A DNA stretch of 36,604 bases from Desulfosporosinus sp. Tol-M (lineage in GTDB: Bacteria; Bacillota; Desulfitobacteriia; Desulfitobacteriales; Desulfitobacteriaceae): assembly GCA_000770645.1 (NCBI GenBank), contig JQID01000123.1:1-36604 (forward strand). Direction: 5' to 3'. Numbering within the stretch: the first letter of the stretch is position 1; each line of letters starts with the position of its first letter. The position numbers and the translations under genes are program-made. The notes below the pieces were generated by a model, which searched no databases, had not been told where the DNA came from, and saw only the letters and a program-made list of their open reading frames with translations. Below, piece after piece: positions 16,499 through 23,848 of this stretch.

Positions 16499-17050
16499 AT
16501 GACTAATATGAATACCAAAACCAAGGTTATCACCGGAACAAACACCCGTCTCTCTTATTTCCACGGCTGGGAGCCCGTTTCCATAAACGGCGGAGCCGAG
16601 AAGTACAGCGTATCCGTCTTAATCCCCAAGAGTGATACAGAAACGGTAAATGCGATCAACAATGCAATCGATGCCGCCATTGAGGACGGCATCGCCAAGT
16701 TCGGCGGCAAGAAACCCAATAAAGCTGCTATCAAGCTGCCCTTGAGGGACGGCGATGTGGAGCGCGACGACGAAGCGTACAAGGGGCACTGGTTCATTAA
16801 CGCCAACAGCACGACCGCGCCCCAGATCGTGGACCGCGCCGTGAAGCCCATCCTTGACAAAAGTGAAGTATACAGCGGCTGCTATGGCAGGGTTTCCCTG
16901 AACTTTTTCGCCTTCAACTCCAACGGCAATAAAGGTGTTGCCGCAGGGCTGGGCAACATACAGAAAATCCGTGACGGAGAACCACTCGGCGGCAGAACAA
17001 ACGCGGCTGAAGATTTCACCACTCTGGATGACGAGGATTTCCTCGCATAA
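16499..17050 (+). CDS. DUF2815 single-stranded DNA-binding protein (T7 gp2.5-like)
   Basis: 183 aa starting 1 bp after the DUF2800 stop. The family phrases TRLSYFHGWEPVSINGGAEKY, KYSVSVLIPKSD and GHWFINANSTTAPQIV mark DUF2815, regarded as an OB-fold ssDNA-binding protein. The last residues DDEDFLA give an acidic tail ending in a hydrophobic residue, as in SSB and gp2.5 tails that recruit replication proteins. It probably coats single-stranded DNA made by the DUF2800 nuclease and helps the DNA polymerase encoded downstream. Confidence 0.88.
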   Translation: MTNMNTKTKVITGTNTRLSYFHGWEPVSINGGAEKYSVSVLIPKSDTETVNAINNAIDAAIEDGIAKFGGKKPNKAAIKLPLRDGDVERDDEAYKGHWFINANSTTAPQIVDRAVKPILDKSEVYSGCYGRVSLNFFAFNSNGNKGVAAGLGNIQKIRDGEPLGGRTNAAEDFTTLDDEDFLA

Positions 17051-17068
17051 TCCGGCGATGCTGCACAT

Positions 17069-17096
17069 GGGCGGCGGAGGGCAACTTCTGCCGCCC
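17069..17096 (+). terminator. GNRA-capped 12-bp hairpin between DUF2815 and polymerase genes
   Basis: GGGCGGCGGAGG pairs with CTTCTGCCGCCC (two G-U pairs) around a GCAA tetraloop. It is followed only by GTTTCCTT, a poor U-tract, so it may be a weak terminator, an attenuator or an RNA stability/processing element that sets the ratio of SSB to polymerase. Confidence 0.55.
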
Positions 17097-17124
17097 GTTT
17101 CCTTATATGACAGGTGGTGAATTT

Positions 17125-19113
17125 ATGAAAACGATATCCATAGACATTGAAACCTACTCCTCGGTCAACCTTGCCAAAGGCGGAGTATATCGCTATGCCG
17201 AGAGTGAGGATTTTGAGATACTGCTTTTCGGATACAGTATTGATGGCGGAGAGATTTCCGTCATCGATCTCGCACAGGGTGAAAGCATGCCGGAGGATGT
17301 TCTTGATGCTTTGACTGATGAAGCGGTTCTGAAATGGGCGTTCAACGCTCAGTTTGAGCGCGTCTGTTTATCAAGATATCTTACAGGCCATGGCGTAAGC
17401 CTTGAGTCCTTCCATGACTCAAATTCGCTGTCTACGGAGTATGCGAGATTTCTCAACCCGTCCTCCTGGCGCTGCTCAATGGTTTGGTCAGCGTATATGG
17501 GACTGCCGCTGTCCCTTGAGGGTGTCGGCGCGGTTCTTGGTCTGGAAAAACAAAAGTTGAAGGAAGGCAAAGACCTTATAAAATACTTCTCGATGCCTTG
17601 CGCTCCCACCAAAGCCAACGGCAGCCGCACCCGTAATTTTCCGTCAGATGCCCCGGACAAATGGACGGATTATAAAGCGTATAACAAACGTGATGTTGAA
17701 ACGGAGATGCAGATTCAGCAGAAGCTTGCCCGATTCCCTGTTCCTGATTTTGTATGGGACGAATATCACCTCGACCAGGAAATCAACGACCGTGGCATCG
17801 GTGTGGATATGGACTTTGTCAGGCAGGCAGTCCGAATAGACGGCAAATCAAGAGAAGTGCTTTCGGCCGCAATGCGTAATCTGACCGACCTTGACAATCC
17901 CAACTCAGTGCAGCAGATAAAACAGTGGCTTTCCTGCAACGGTCTGGAAGTTGAATCTCTCGGCAAAAAGGATGTTGCGGTGCTCTTAAAAACAGCGCCG
18001 GACGAACTGCGAGAGGTGCTGACTCTCCGGCAGCAGCTTGCAAAATCTTCGGTAAAGAAATATACGGCTATGGAAAACGCCGTCTGCCGGGACAGCAGAG
18101 CGAGAGGAATGTTTCAATTTTACGGTGCCAACCGCACAGGCCGGTTCGCCGGGAGGCTTGTTCAATTGCAGAACCTTCCGCAAAACCATATGCCGGATTT
18201 GGCGGAAGCGAGATCCCTTGTGCGGATCGGCGATTATGAAGTACTGCGGATGCTTTATGACGATATCCCGGATACACTCTCACAGCTTATCCGTACAGCC
18301 TTCGTGCCGCAGAACGGAAGAAAGTTCATCGTGGCGGACTTCTCTGCAATCGAAGCGCGTGTGATCGCCTGGTTTGCCGGAGAGAAATGGCGCGATGAGG
18401 TATTTGCAAACGGAGGTGACATTTACTGTGCTTCGGCATCTCAAATGTTCAGGGTTCCCGTGGAAAAGCACGGCATCAACGGCCACCTCCGGCAGAAAGG
18501 CAAAATTGCTGAGTTGGCGCTCGGTTACGGCGGTTCCGTGGGTGCTCTCAAAGCGATGGGAGCGCTCGATATGGGACTTGCCGAGGAGGAACTTCAGCCG
18601 CTTGTAACTGCCTGGAGGCAATCAAACCCCAATATCGTAAAGTTCTGGTGGGATGTCGATTCGGCAGTCAAGAAGTGCGTAAAAGAGAAAACCTTCTCCG
18701 AAAGCCACGGAATCAAGTTCGATTATCAAAGCGGCTTTCTTTTCATTACTCTGCCTTCCGGAAGACGACTTGCCTATGTTAAGCCAAGAATCGGAGAGAA
18801 TGTCTTCGGTGGCGAGTCCGTTACCTATGAGGGCGTAGGCGGCACGAAGAAATGGGAAAGACTCGAAAGTTACGGCCCCAAATTTGTGGAGAACATCATC
18901 CAGGCAACGAGCCGGGATATTCTGATGTACGCTATGCAAACGCTCCGCTGCTGTTCCATCGTTGCTCATGTGCATGATGAGATCATCATTGAAGCGGACG
19001 GTTCCATGTCCCTCGCAGCGGTCTGTGAACAGATGGGTCGGGTGCCTCCCTGGACACCGGGACTTTTGCTCCGGGTTGACGGCTATGAATGTGAATTTTA
19101 TAAAAAGAACTGA
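17125..19113 (+). CDS. Phage family A DNA polymerase with 3'-5' exonuclease
   Basis: 662 aa. The ATG at 17125 follows AGGTGGTGA; the upstream ATG at 17107 has no site. Exonuclease motifs: SIDIETYS (Asp7, Glu9), FNAQFERVCL and YNKRDVETE. Polymerase motifs: NRTGRFAGRLVQLQNLPQN, motif A VADFSAIEAR (Asp405), motif B RQKGKIAELALGYGG, motif C VAHVHDEII (Asp618). All catalytic carboxylates are present. No 5'-3' exonuclease domain, as usual for phage enzymes. It shares an operon with the DUF2800 nuclease and the ssDNA-binding protein. No primase or helicase gene follows it, which is unusual. Confidence 0.95.
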   Translation: MKTISIDIETYSSVNLAKGGVYRYAESEDFEILLFGYSIDGGEISVIDLAQGESMPEDVLDALTDEAVLKWAFNAQFERVCLSRYLTGHGVSLESFHDSNSLSTEYARFLNPSSWRCSMVWSAYMGLPLSLEGVGAVLGLEKQKLKEGKDLIKYFSMPCAPTKANGSRTRNFPSDAPDKWTDYKAYNKRDVETEMQIQQKLARFPVPDFVWDEYHLDQEINDRGIGVDMDFVRQAVRIDGKSREVLSAAMRNLTDLDNPNSVQQIKQWLSCNGLEVESLGKKDVAVLLKTAPDELREVLTLRQQLAKSSVKKYTAMENAVCRDSRARGMFQFYGANRTGRFAGRLVQLQNLPQNHMPDLAEARSLVRIGDYEVLRMLYDDIPDTLSQLIRTAFVPQNGRKFIVADFSAIEARVIAWFAGEKWRDEVFANGGDIYCASASQMFRVPVEKHGINGHLRQKGKIAELALGYGGSVGALKAMGALDMGLAEEELQPLVTAWRQSNPNIVKFWWDVDSAVKKCVKEKTFSESHGIKFDYQSGFLFITLPSGRRLAYVKPRIGENVFGGESVTYEGVGGTKKWERLESYGPKFVENIIQATSRDILMYAMQTLRCCSIVAHVHDEIIIEADGSMSLAAVCEQMGRVPPWTPGLLLRVDGYECEFYKKN

Positions 19114-19154
19114 AAACGTCCTTTTCCACCTCCTCCCAAGGCTACAAGGCAGGA
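19112..19154 (+). repeat. Conserved leader element, copy B
   Basis: Second copy of the element at 14771, beginning right at the polymerase stop codon. It shares CGTCCTTTTCC, TCCTC and GGCTAYAAG.CAG with copy A. Here the arms are longer and extend over the ribosome binding site of the next gene. Confidence 0.6.
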
Positions 19155-19159
19155 GGTGG
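19126..19159 (+). promoter_or_regulatory. Hairpin that hides the ribosome binding site of the recombinase operon
   Basis: CCACCTCCT (19126-19134) is perfectly complementary to AGGAGGTGG (19151-19159), which is the Shine-Dalgarno of the gene starting at 19167. The loop holds GGCTACAAG. TTTTCTT follows, so it could also act as an intrinsic terminator. Either way it would hold down expression of the recombination genes until opened. Confidence 0.6.
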
Positions 19160-19166
19160 TTTTCTT

Positions 19167-19571
19167 ATGACGGATAACCAGAAAGAACAGATCAGGACTC
19201 TGCGTCTGCAGGGGCTTGGCTATACAGCTGTAGCAGACAGACTCGGCATTTCAAAGGATACGGTTAAAAGCTACTGCCAGCGTAATGGCCTGGCGGGAAA
19301 ACGAAGCGATTCTGCCGTAGAAAGCGTCTGTCCGCAGTGTGGAAAACCCATAGTACAGTCCGGGAAACATAAAAGGCGCCGTTTTTGCACGGATGAATGC
19401 CGTAAAACATGGTGGGTAAAACACCACGCAGATATAAAAAACGGAGCCGTTCACAGCTATGTATGTGAAGCCTGCGGAAAGCCGTTTACGGCTTATGGCA
19501 ATACAACGCGGAAATATTGTTCCCACAGCTGCTATGTATCCATTCGCTTCAAGGGCGGTGACCCGTCGTGA
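19167..19571 (+). CDS. HTH and double zinc-ribbon protein (recombinase-operon leader gene)
   Basis: 134 aa. Residues 1-45 are a helix-turn-helix of the kind seen in sigma factors and resolvases (IRTLRLQGLGYTAVADRLGI, then SKDTVKSYCQRNGL). Two zinc-finger-like units follow: CPQCGKPI...RRRFCTDEC (about 53-75) and CEACGKPF...RKYCSHSC (about 97-116). Such genes commonly precede SHOCT and recombinase genes in clostridial elements and are often annotated as sigma-70-like. It could be a regulator of the operon or a recombination directionality factor; both are inference. It overlaps the next gene as GTGA and sits behind an SD-masking hairpin. Confidence 0.8.
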   Translation: MTDNQKEQIRTLRLQGLGYTAVADRLGISKDTVKSYCQRNGLAGKRSDSAVESVCPQCGKPIVQSGKHKRRRFCTDECRKTWWVKHHADIKNGAVHSYVCEACGKPFTAYGNTTRKYCSHSCYVSIRFKGGDPS

Positions 19572-19735
19572 CAAAAGAGCGGCTGGACAGAGAACTGATG
19601 TATCATGCGAGCCTCTCGCCTTTCAAAAGTATGCTTTCTGAAGGGCTAATATCTGAGGACGACTACCGGGTAATTGATACAATTCTGAGGGCGAAATATT
19701 CACCGGTATTTGTGTGCGATAGTTTTCAAATATGA
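19568..19735 (+). CDS. SHOCT-like small protein
   Basis: 55 aa from a GTG that overlaps the previous stop by four bases (GTGA), implying coupled translation. The sequence pattern KERLDRELMYHASLSPFKSM then LSEGLISEDDY and RAKYSPVF is the SHOCT-like signature (short C-terminal-type helical pair with G-L-I-S-x-x-x-Y). Stand-alone SHOCT peptides often lie just before serine recombinase genes in Firmicutes elements. Function unknown; possibly an oligomerisation partner of the recombinases or of the HTH protein. Confidence 0.75.
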   Translation: MTKERLDRELMYHASLSPFKSMLSEGLISEDDYRVIDTILRAKYSPVFVCDSFQI

Positions 19736-19789
19736 CTGGATAATAACAAACATTGACGGTAATATGTCCACTACCAAAGGAGGCACTAT

Positions 19790-21082
19790 ATGAAAAAACG
19801 AATCATAAACATCACTCCCGAGGCAAGGCTTATTACCGTTAAAAAGCGCGTAGCGGCTTATGCCAGGGTGTCATGCGACAAGGAGACCATGCTGCATTCC
19901 CTGGCAGCGCAGATAGACTTTTACCGCAATTACATCATTAACAACCCTGAATGGGAATTTGCGGGGGTATACGCTGACGAGGCAAAGACCGGCACAAAAG
20001 ACAGCCGTGAACAGTTTCAGCAGCTCCTTGCCGACTGCCGGAGCGGACATGTCGATGTGGTAATTACGAAATCCATTTCACGGTTTGCCCGCAATACGGT
20101 AACTCTTCTGGAAACCACACGGGAACTCAAGGAACTTGGAATCAATGTTTTCTTTGAAGATCAGAATATGGATTCCGTCAGCGAAGAAGGAGAACTCATG
20201 CTTACGCTTATGGCTTCGGTTGCGCAGGAAGAAAGCCTCTCATGCAGCGATAATTGTAAATGGAGGATTCGCAAGGGCTTTGAGCAAGGGCAACCCAACA
20301 CCTGCACGATGCTCGGCTACCGTCTGGTCAACGGTGTAATCACTGTAATCCCGGACGAGGCAGTTATCGTGCAAGAGATTTTTAACCTTTACCTTTCCGG
20401 CTGCGGAGCGCAGGGAATCGCCAACACTCTAAATGAAAACGGCATCTCTTCGGAGAAGATTTCAATCTGGCATCACGACACCATCCGCAATATTCTGCGT
20501 AATGAAAAGTATATGGGGGATCTGCTCCTGCAGAAAAAGGTCAGTTCAGATCATCTGTCGAAACGGCAGTCTCCGAATACCGGACAACTCCCTCAATACT
20601 ATGTTTCCGATAATCATGAACCAATCGTTTCAAAGGATACCTTTGAAGCAGTTCAAAAGGAAATAGCGTTTAGGGCTGAAAAGCACACTCAGAAGAGCGG
20701 TACAGCAAGCGTTTTCACCAAGAAGATACGCTGCGGAATCTGCGGAAAAAACTATCGCCGCAAAACAACTCCGTACAATATCGTATGGTGCTGCTCGACA
20801 TTCAACACGAAGGGTAAAAGCTACTGCGCGTCTAAAGCCATCCCGGAGGGAACAATTAAACGCGTGATAGCCGGCGCCCTTGGAGAGGGAACCTTCAGTG
20901 AAGAGTGTTTCACTGCTAAGGTTAAACGCATTGATGCGATGCCCAGTAATATTTTACGGTTCATTTTCAAAGACGGGTCCGTAGCCGAATACATCTGGCA
21001 GGACAGATCGCGCAGTGAAAGCTGGACTCCTGAGATGCGGGAAAAAGCGCGTCAAGCCACAGCAAGGAGGTGTAATCAGTGA
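19790..21082 (+). CDS. Large serine recombinase 1 of 4
   Basis: 430 aa. Resolvase catalytic domain with nucleophile Ser28 in YARVSCDK, SLAAQIDFY, and the arginine motif SRFARNT near 100. A recombinase DNA-binding domain follows (ANTLNENGISSEKISIWHHD, LRNEKYMGD), then a zinc ribbon (CGICGKNY...CC...YC, about 317-350), and a short C-terminus ending WTPEMREKARQATARRCNQ without the long coiled coil. AAAGGAGG precedes the ATG. First of four consecutive recombinase genes; its stop overlaps the next GTG as GTGA. It should cut and rejoin DNA through a phosphoserine link. Confidence 0.93.
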   Translation: MKKRIINITPEARLITVKKRVAAYARVSCDKETMLHSLAAQIDFYRNYIINNPEWEFAGVYADEAKTGTKDSREQFQQLLADCRSGHVDVVITKSISRFARNTVTLLETTRELKELGINVFFEDQNMDSVSEEGELMLTLMASVAQEESLSCSDNCKWRIRKGFEQGQPNTCTMLGYRLVNGVITVIPDEAVIVQEIFNLYLSGCGAQGIANTLNENGISSEKISIWHHDTIRNILRNEKYMGDLLLQKKVSSDHLSKRQSPNTGQLPQYYVSDNHEPIVSKDTFEAVQKEIAFRAEKHTQKSGTASVFTKKIRCGICGKNYRRKTTPYNIVWCCSTFNTKGKSYCASKAIPEGTIKRVIAGALGEGTFSEECFTAKVKRIDAMPSNILRFIFKDGSVAEYIWQDRSRSESWTPEMREKARQATARRCNQ

Positions 21083-22734
21083 GCGGAAAAACGATAACAG
21101 TCATTCCGGCCAAGCCCACCAGCTTTTCAGCATCACTGCCGGGAATGATAAAAAGGAGAAAAGTTGCGGCCTATGCCCGTGTTTCGACTGACAAGGACGA
21201 GCAGATAAGCAGCTATGATGCACAGGTCGATTACTACACCCAATACATCAAATCCAACCCAGAATGGGAATTCGTCGAGGTTTACGCAGACGAGGGGATC
21301 ACCGGCACCAACATGAAAAAGCGTGACGGTTTCAACCGCATGGTGCAGGATGCTCTCGACGGCAGGATTGACCTCATCCTTACAAAATCGGTCAGCCGAT
21401 TTGCCCGCAACACAGTGGACAGCCTTACCACAGTCCGTTCACTGAAGGACAAGGGCGTAGAAATTTTCTTTGAGAAAGAGAATATCTATACTCTTGACTC
21501 CAAGGGAGAATTGCTATTGACGATTCTTTCCAGTTTGGCTCAGGAAGAGGTGCGAAACATTGCCTCCAATACCGCGTGGGGTCGCAGAAAAACATTTGCG
21601 GACGGAAAAGTGACATTCGCCTACAGTTCTTTCCTCGGATATGAGATGGGCGAAGACGGCAATTCGCGGATTGTTGAGGAGCAGGCTGAAATCATCCGAC
21701 ACATTTACAGCGAATTTCCTGCTGGAAAGACTGCCTTCGATATTGCCGCCCGCCTCACCGAGGAAGGTATCCCGACCCCGATGAAAAAGAAGGTATGGCA
21801 AGCAAGCGTGGTAAAAAGCATCCTACATAACGAGAAATATAAGGGGGACGCAATACTTCAAAAACGCTTTACCGTAGATTTTCTTACTAAGAGGACTAAA
21901 TTAAACGAAGGCGAATATCCCCAATACTATATTGAAAATAATCATCCTCCTATCGTTTCCGCGGAGACTTTTGAAATGGTGCAGGAGGAGTTTGCCAGAC
22001 GGAAAGCCGCCGGCGGATTTATGCGGTGCGTTTCGCCGTTCTCCGGCAGAATCATCTGCGGGGACTGCGGAGGATTCTATGGGCGGAAAGTCTGGCACAG
22101 CAATACGGCTTACCGCACTTATGAGTGGCATTGCAACAACAAGTTCACGAAGCGAAAATACTGCACCACACCGACAGTCAAGACTGAATCAATCGAGAAA
22201 TGCTTTATGGATGCCTTCAACAGCCTGCTTGCACGAAAGGACGAGATTGCGGAAAACTACCGCATCTGTCTTGCCGCCATTACTGATGATTCCGAATATG
22301 TCCGCCGCCGTGATGAACTGGATAAGCGCATCGAGGATGAAACGGAACGGACACGCGAATTTCTGTTCAAGCGAAGTAAAAGCGACAGTGACCTCGATAG
22401 GGTTAATGAGCAATATAACAAGTATATTGCGGTTCTGGATGATCTCCAAAGGGAGCGTCAGGAAATGAATTCGAAAATCGCTTTGTGCGCGGCAAAAAAG
22501 AGCCAGGTCAAGAGTTTTCTGAAACTGCTGAGAAAGCAGAAAACCCTGCTTACGCAGTTCGACCCGCTTTTATGGCAGGCTGCGGTCAACCACATGATCA
22601 TATACCATGATATGACCGTAAAGTTCATTCTGCGGGATGGCTCGGAACTCCCTTGGATAATAGAAAGGGGTGTGAGAAGCTATGTCAAACGAGCAAAAGA
22701 AAGTGACGGAAGTGCAGTTTCCGAAAAAGAATGA
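21079..22734 (+). CDS. Large serine recombinase 2 of 4
   Basis: 551 aa from GTG, the longest of the four. Ser36 lies in YARVSTDKDEQ, and SRFARNTVDSL carries the second active-site region. The recombinase domain has LTEEGIPTPMKK and LHNEKYKGDAIL; the zinc ribbon is CGDCGGFY...WHCNN...YC (about 334-365). From about 370 a long coiled coil runs (DELDKRIEDETERTREFLFK, DDLQRERQEMNSKI), the part that controls synapsis in large serine integrases. This is the only one of the four with an obvious full coiled-coil region, so it may be the main integrase subunit. Its 3' end overlaps the next gene by 53 bp. Confidence 0.93.
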   Translation: MSGKTITVIPAKPTSFSASLPGMIKRRKVAAYARVSTDKDEQISSYDAQVDYYTQYIKSNPEWEFVEVYADEGITGTNMKKRDGFNRMVQDALDGRIDLILTKSVSRFARNTVDSLTTVRSLKDKGVEIFFEKENIYTLDSKGELLLTILSSLAQEEVRNIASNTAWGRRKTFADGKVTFAYSSFLGYEMGEDGNSRIVEEQAEIIRHIYSEFPAGKTAFDIAARLTEEGIPTPMKKKVWQASVVKSILHNEKYKGDAILQKRFTVDFLTKRTKLNEGEYPQYYIENNHPPIVSAETFEMVQEEFARRKAAGGFMRCVSPFSGRIICGDCGGFYGRKVWHSNTAYRTYEWHCNNKFTKRKYCTTPTVKTESIEKCFMDAFNSLLARKDEIAENYRICLAAITDDSEYVRRRDELDKRIEDETERTREFLFKRSKSDSDLDRVNEQYNKYIAVLDDLQRERQEMNSKIALCAAKKSQVKSFLKLLRKQKTLLTQFDPLLWQAAVNHMIIYHDMTVKFILRDGSELPWIIERGVRSYVKRAKESDGSAVSEKE

Positions 22735-23848
22735 CGCTCCCGCTTTTCAACGGGTCTGTGCTTATGTGAGAGTATCCACGGGACACGATGCCCAGCTCCT
22801 CTCACTTGAGGCACAAAGGGAGTATTACATGACACTGCTTTCAAACCGCCCGGACTGTATCTTTATCGGCATATTTGCCGATGAGGGAATCTCCGGCAGC
22901 AAGGAGGAACGCCCCGGCTTTGATGCTATGATGAGAGCGGCGGAGGAAGGAAAAATCGACCTCATCGTTACGAAGTCGATATCCCGCTTTGCGAGAAATA
23001 CGCTGTTTTTCCTGAAAGCAGTACGGACGTTGAACGACCTCGGCATCTGTGTTTATTTCGAAAATGAGAACATTTACTCCATCTCCGAAGAGGGTGAGCT
23101 CATGATGTTCCTCTACGCGGTTTTTGCCGAGGAGGAGCGGAAACAGGTGCGGACTAATGTCCGCTGGTCTATCCGCAAGAAGTACGAAGGCGGAGAAAGC
23201 CTTGTCAATCCATCCCGCGTTTACGGTTATACCGAAGGTGCCGTCGGAGAATGGCTTATAGAAGAGACCCAGGCGGAAGTAGTACGCCGTATCTACCATA
23301 GATATATAGATGGTTCGCCGCCAGCGGAAATTGCGGAGGAGCTGACTGCGGACGGCATCCCCACCGATACGGGCTATCCCTGGTCCGATCACCGGGTGCT
23401 GCGGATAATCAAAAACGAAAAGTACAAAGGCGACTGCCTTTTGCAGAAAAGCTATGTGGATTTAAGAGGAATTCAGATCACCAACGACGGTGCGTACAGC
23501 AAATTCTATGTGGAGGGCAACAATCCCTCCATCGTCACCACAAAGGTGTGGGAGAAAGCGAATGCCCGCATTGAGGAAAGAAAAACGAAGACCTATCCTT
23601 TTTCCGGCAGATTGCATTGTCCAAATTGCGGAAAGGTCCTGCGGAGACAGAAAAGTCAGTGGTGCGTGAACTGGCAATGCGGGACATACCTTTCCAAGGG
23701 CAAGTCTGCCTGTCCAGGCATCCCATTGCGGGAGAACATACTCTTTGAGATTGCCGGAGAGGAACACAGCGCCGGGCACTGGACGGTGAAGGAGGTCCAA
23801 AATGGAGACAAAACGGATTATACCCTTGTTCCGTTCGGTATCGACTGA
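22682..23848 (+). CDS. Large serine recombinase 3 of 4 (short C-terminus)
   Basis: 388 aa. Catalytic Ser32 in YVRVSTGHDAQLLSLEAQ, with SRFARNTLFFL intact. DNA-binding domain with LTADGIPTDTGYPWSDHRV and KNEKYKGDCLL, then a zinc ribbon CPNCGKVL...WQCGTYLSKGKSAC (about 310-340) and only some 45 residues after it, so no coiled coil. The ATG lies 53 bp inside the preceding gene behind GGGGTG and shares its DNA in another frame. The shortened tail suggests it acts in a hetero-oligomer with one of the others (inference). Confidence 0.92.
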   Translation: MSNEQKKVTEVQFPKKNDAPAFQRVCAYVRVSTGHDAQLLSLEAQREYYMTLLSNRPDCIFIGIFADEGISGSKEERPGFDAMMRAAEEGKIDLIVTKSISRFARNTLFFLKAVRTLNDLGICVYFENENIYSISEEGELMMFLYAVFAEEERKQVRTNVRWSIRKKYEGGESLVNPSRVYGYTEGAVGEWLIEETQAEVVRRIYHRYIDGSPPAEIAEELTADGIPTDTGYPWSDHRVLRIIKNEKYKGDCLLQKSYVDLRGIQITNDGAYSKFYVEGNNPSIVTTKVWEKANARIEERKTKTYPFSGRLHCPNCGKVLRRQKSQWCVNWQCGTYLSKGKSACPGIPLRENILFEIAGEEHSAGHWTVKEVQNGDKTDYTLVPFGID

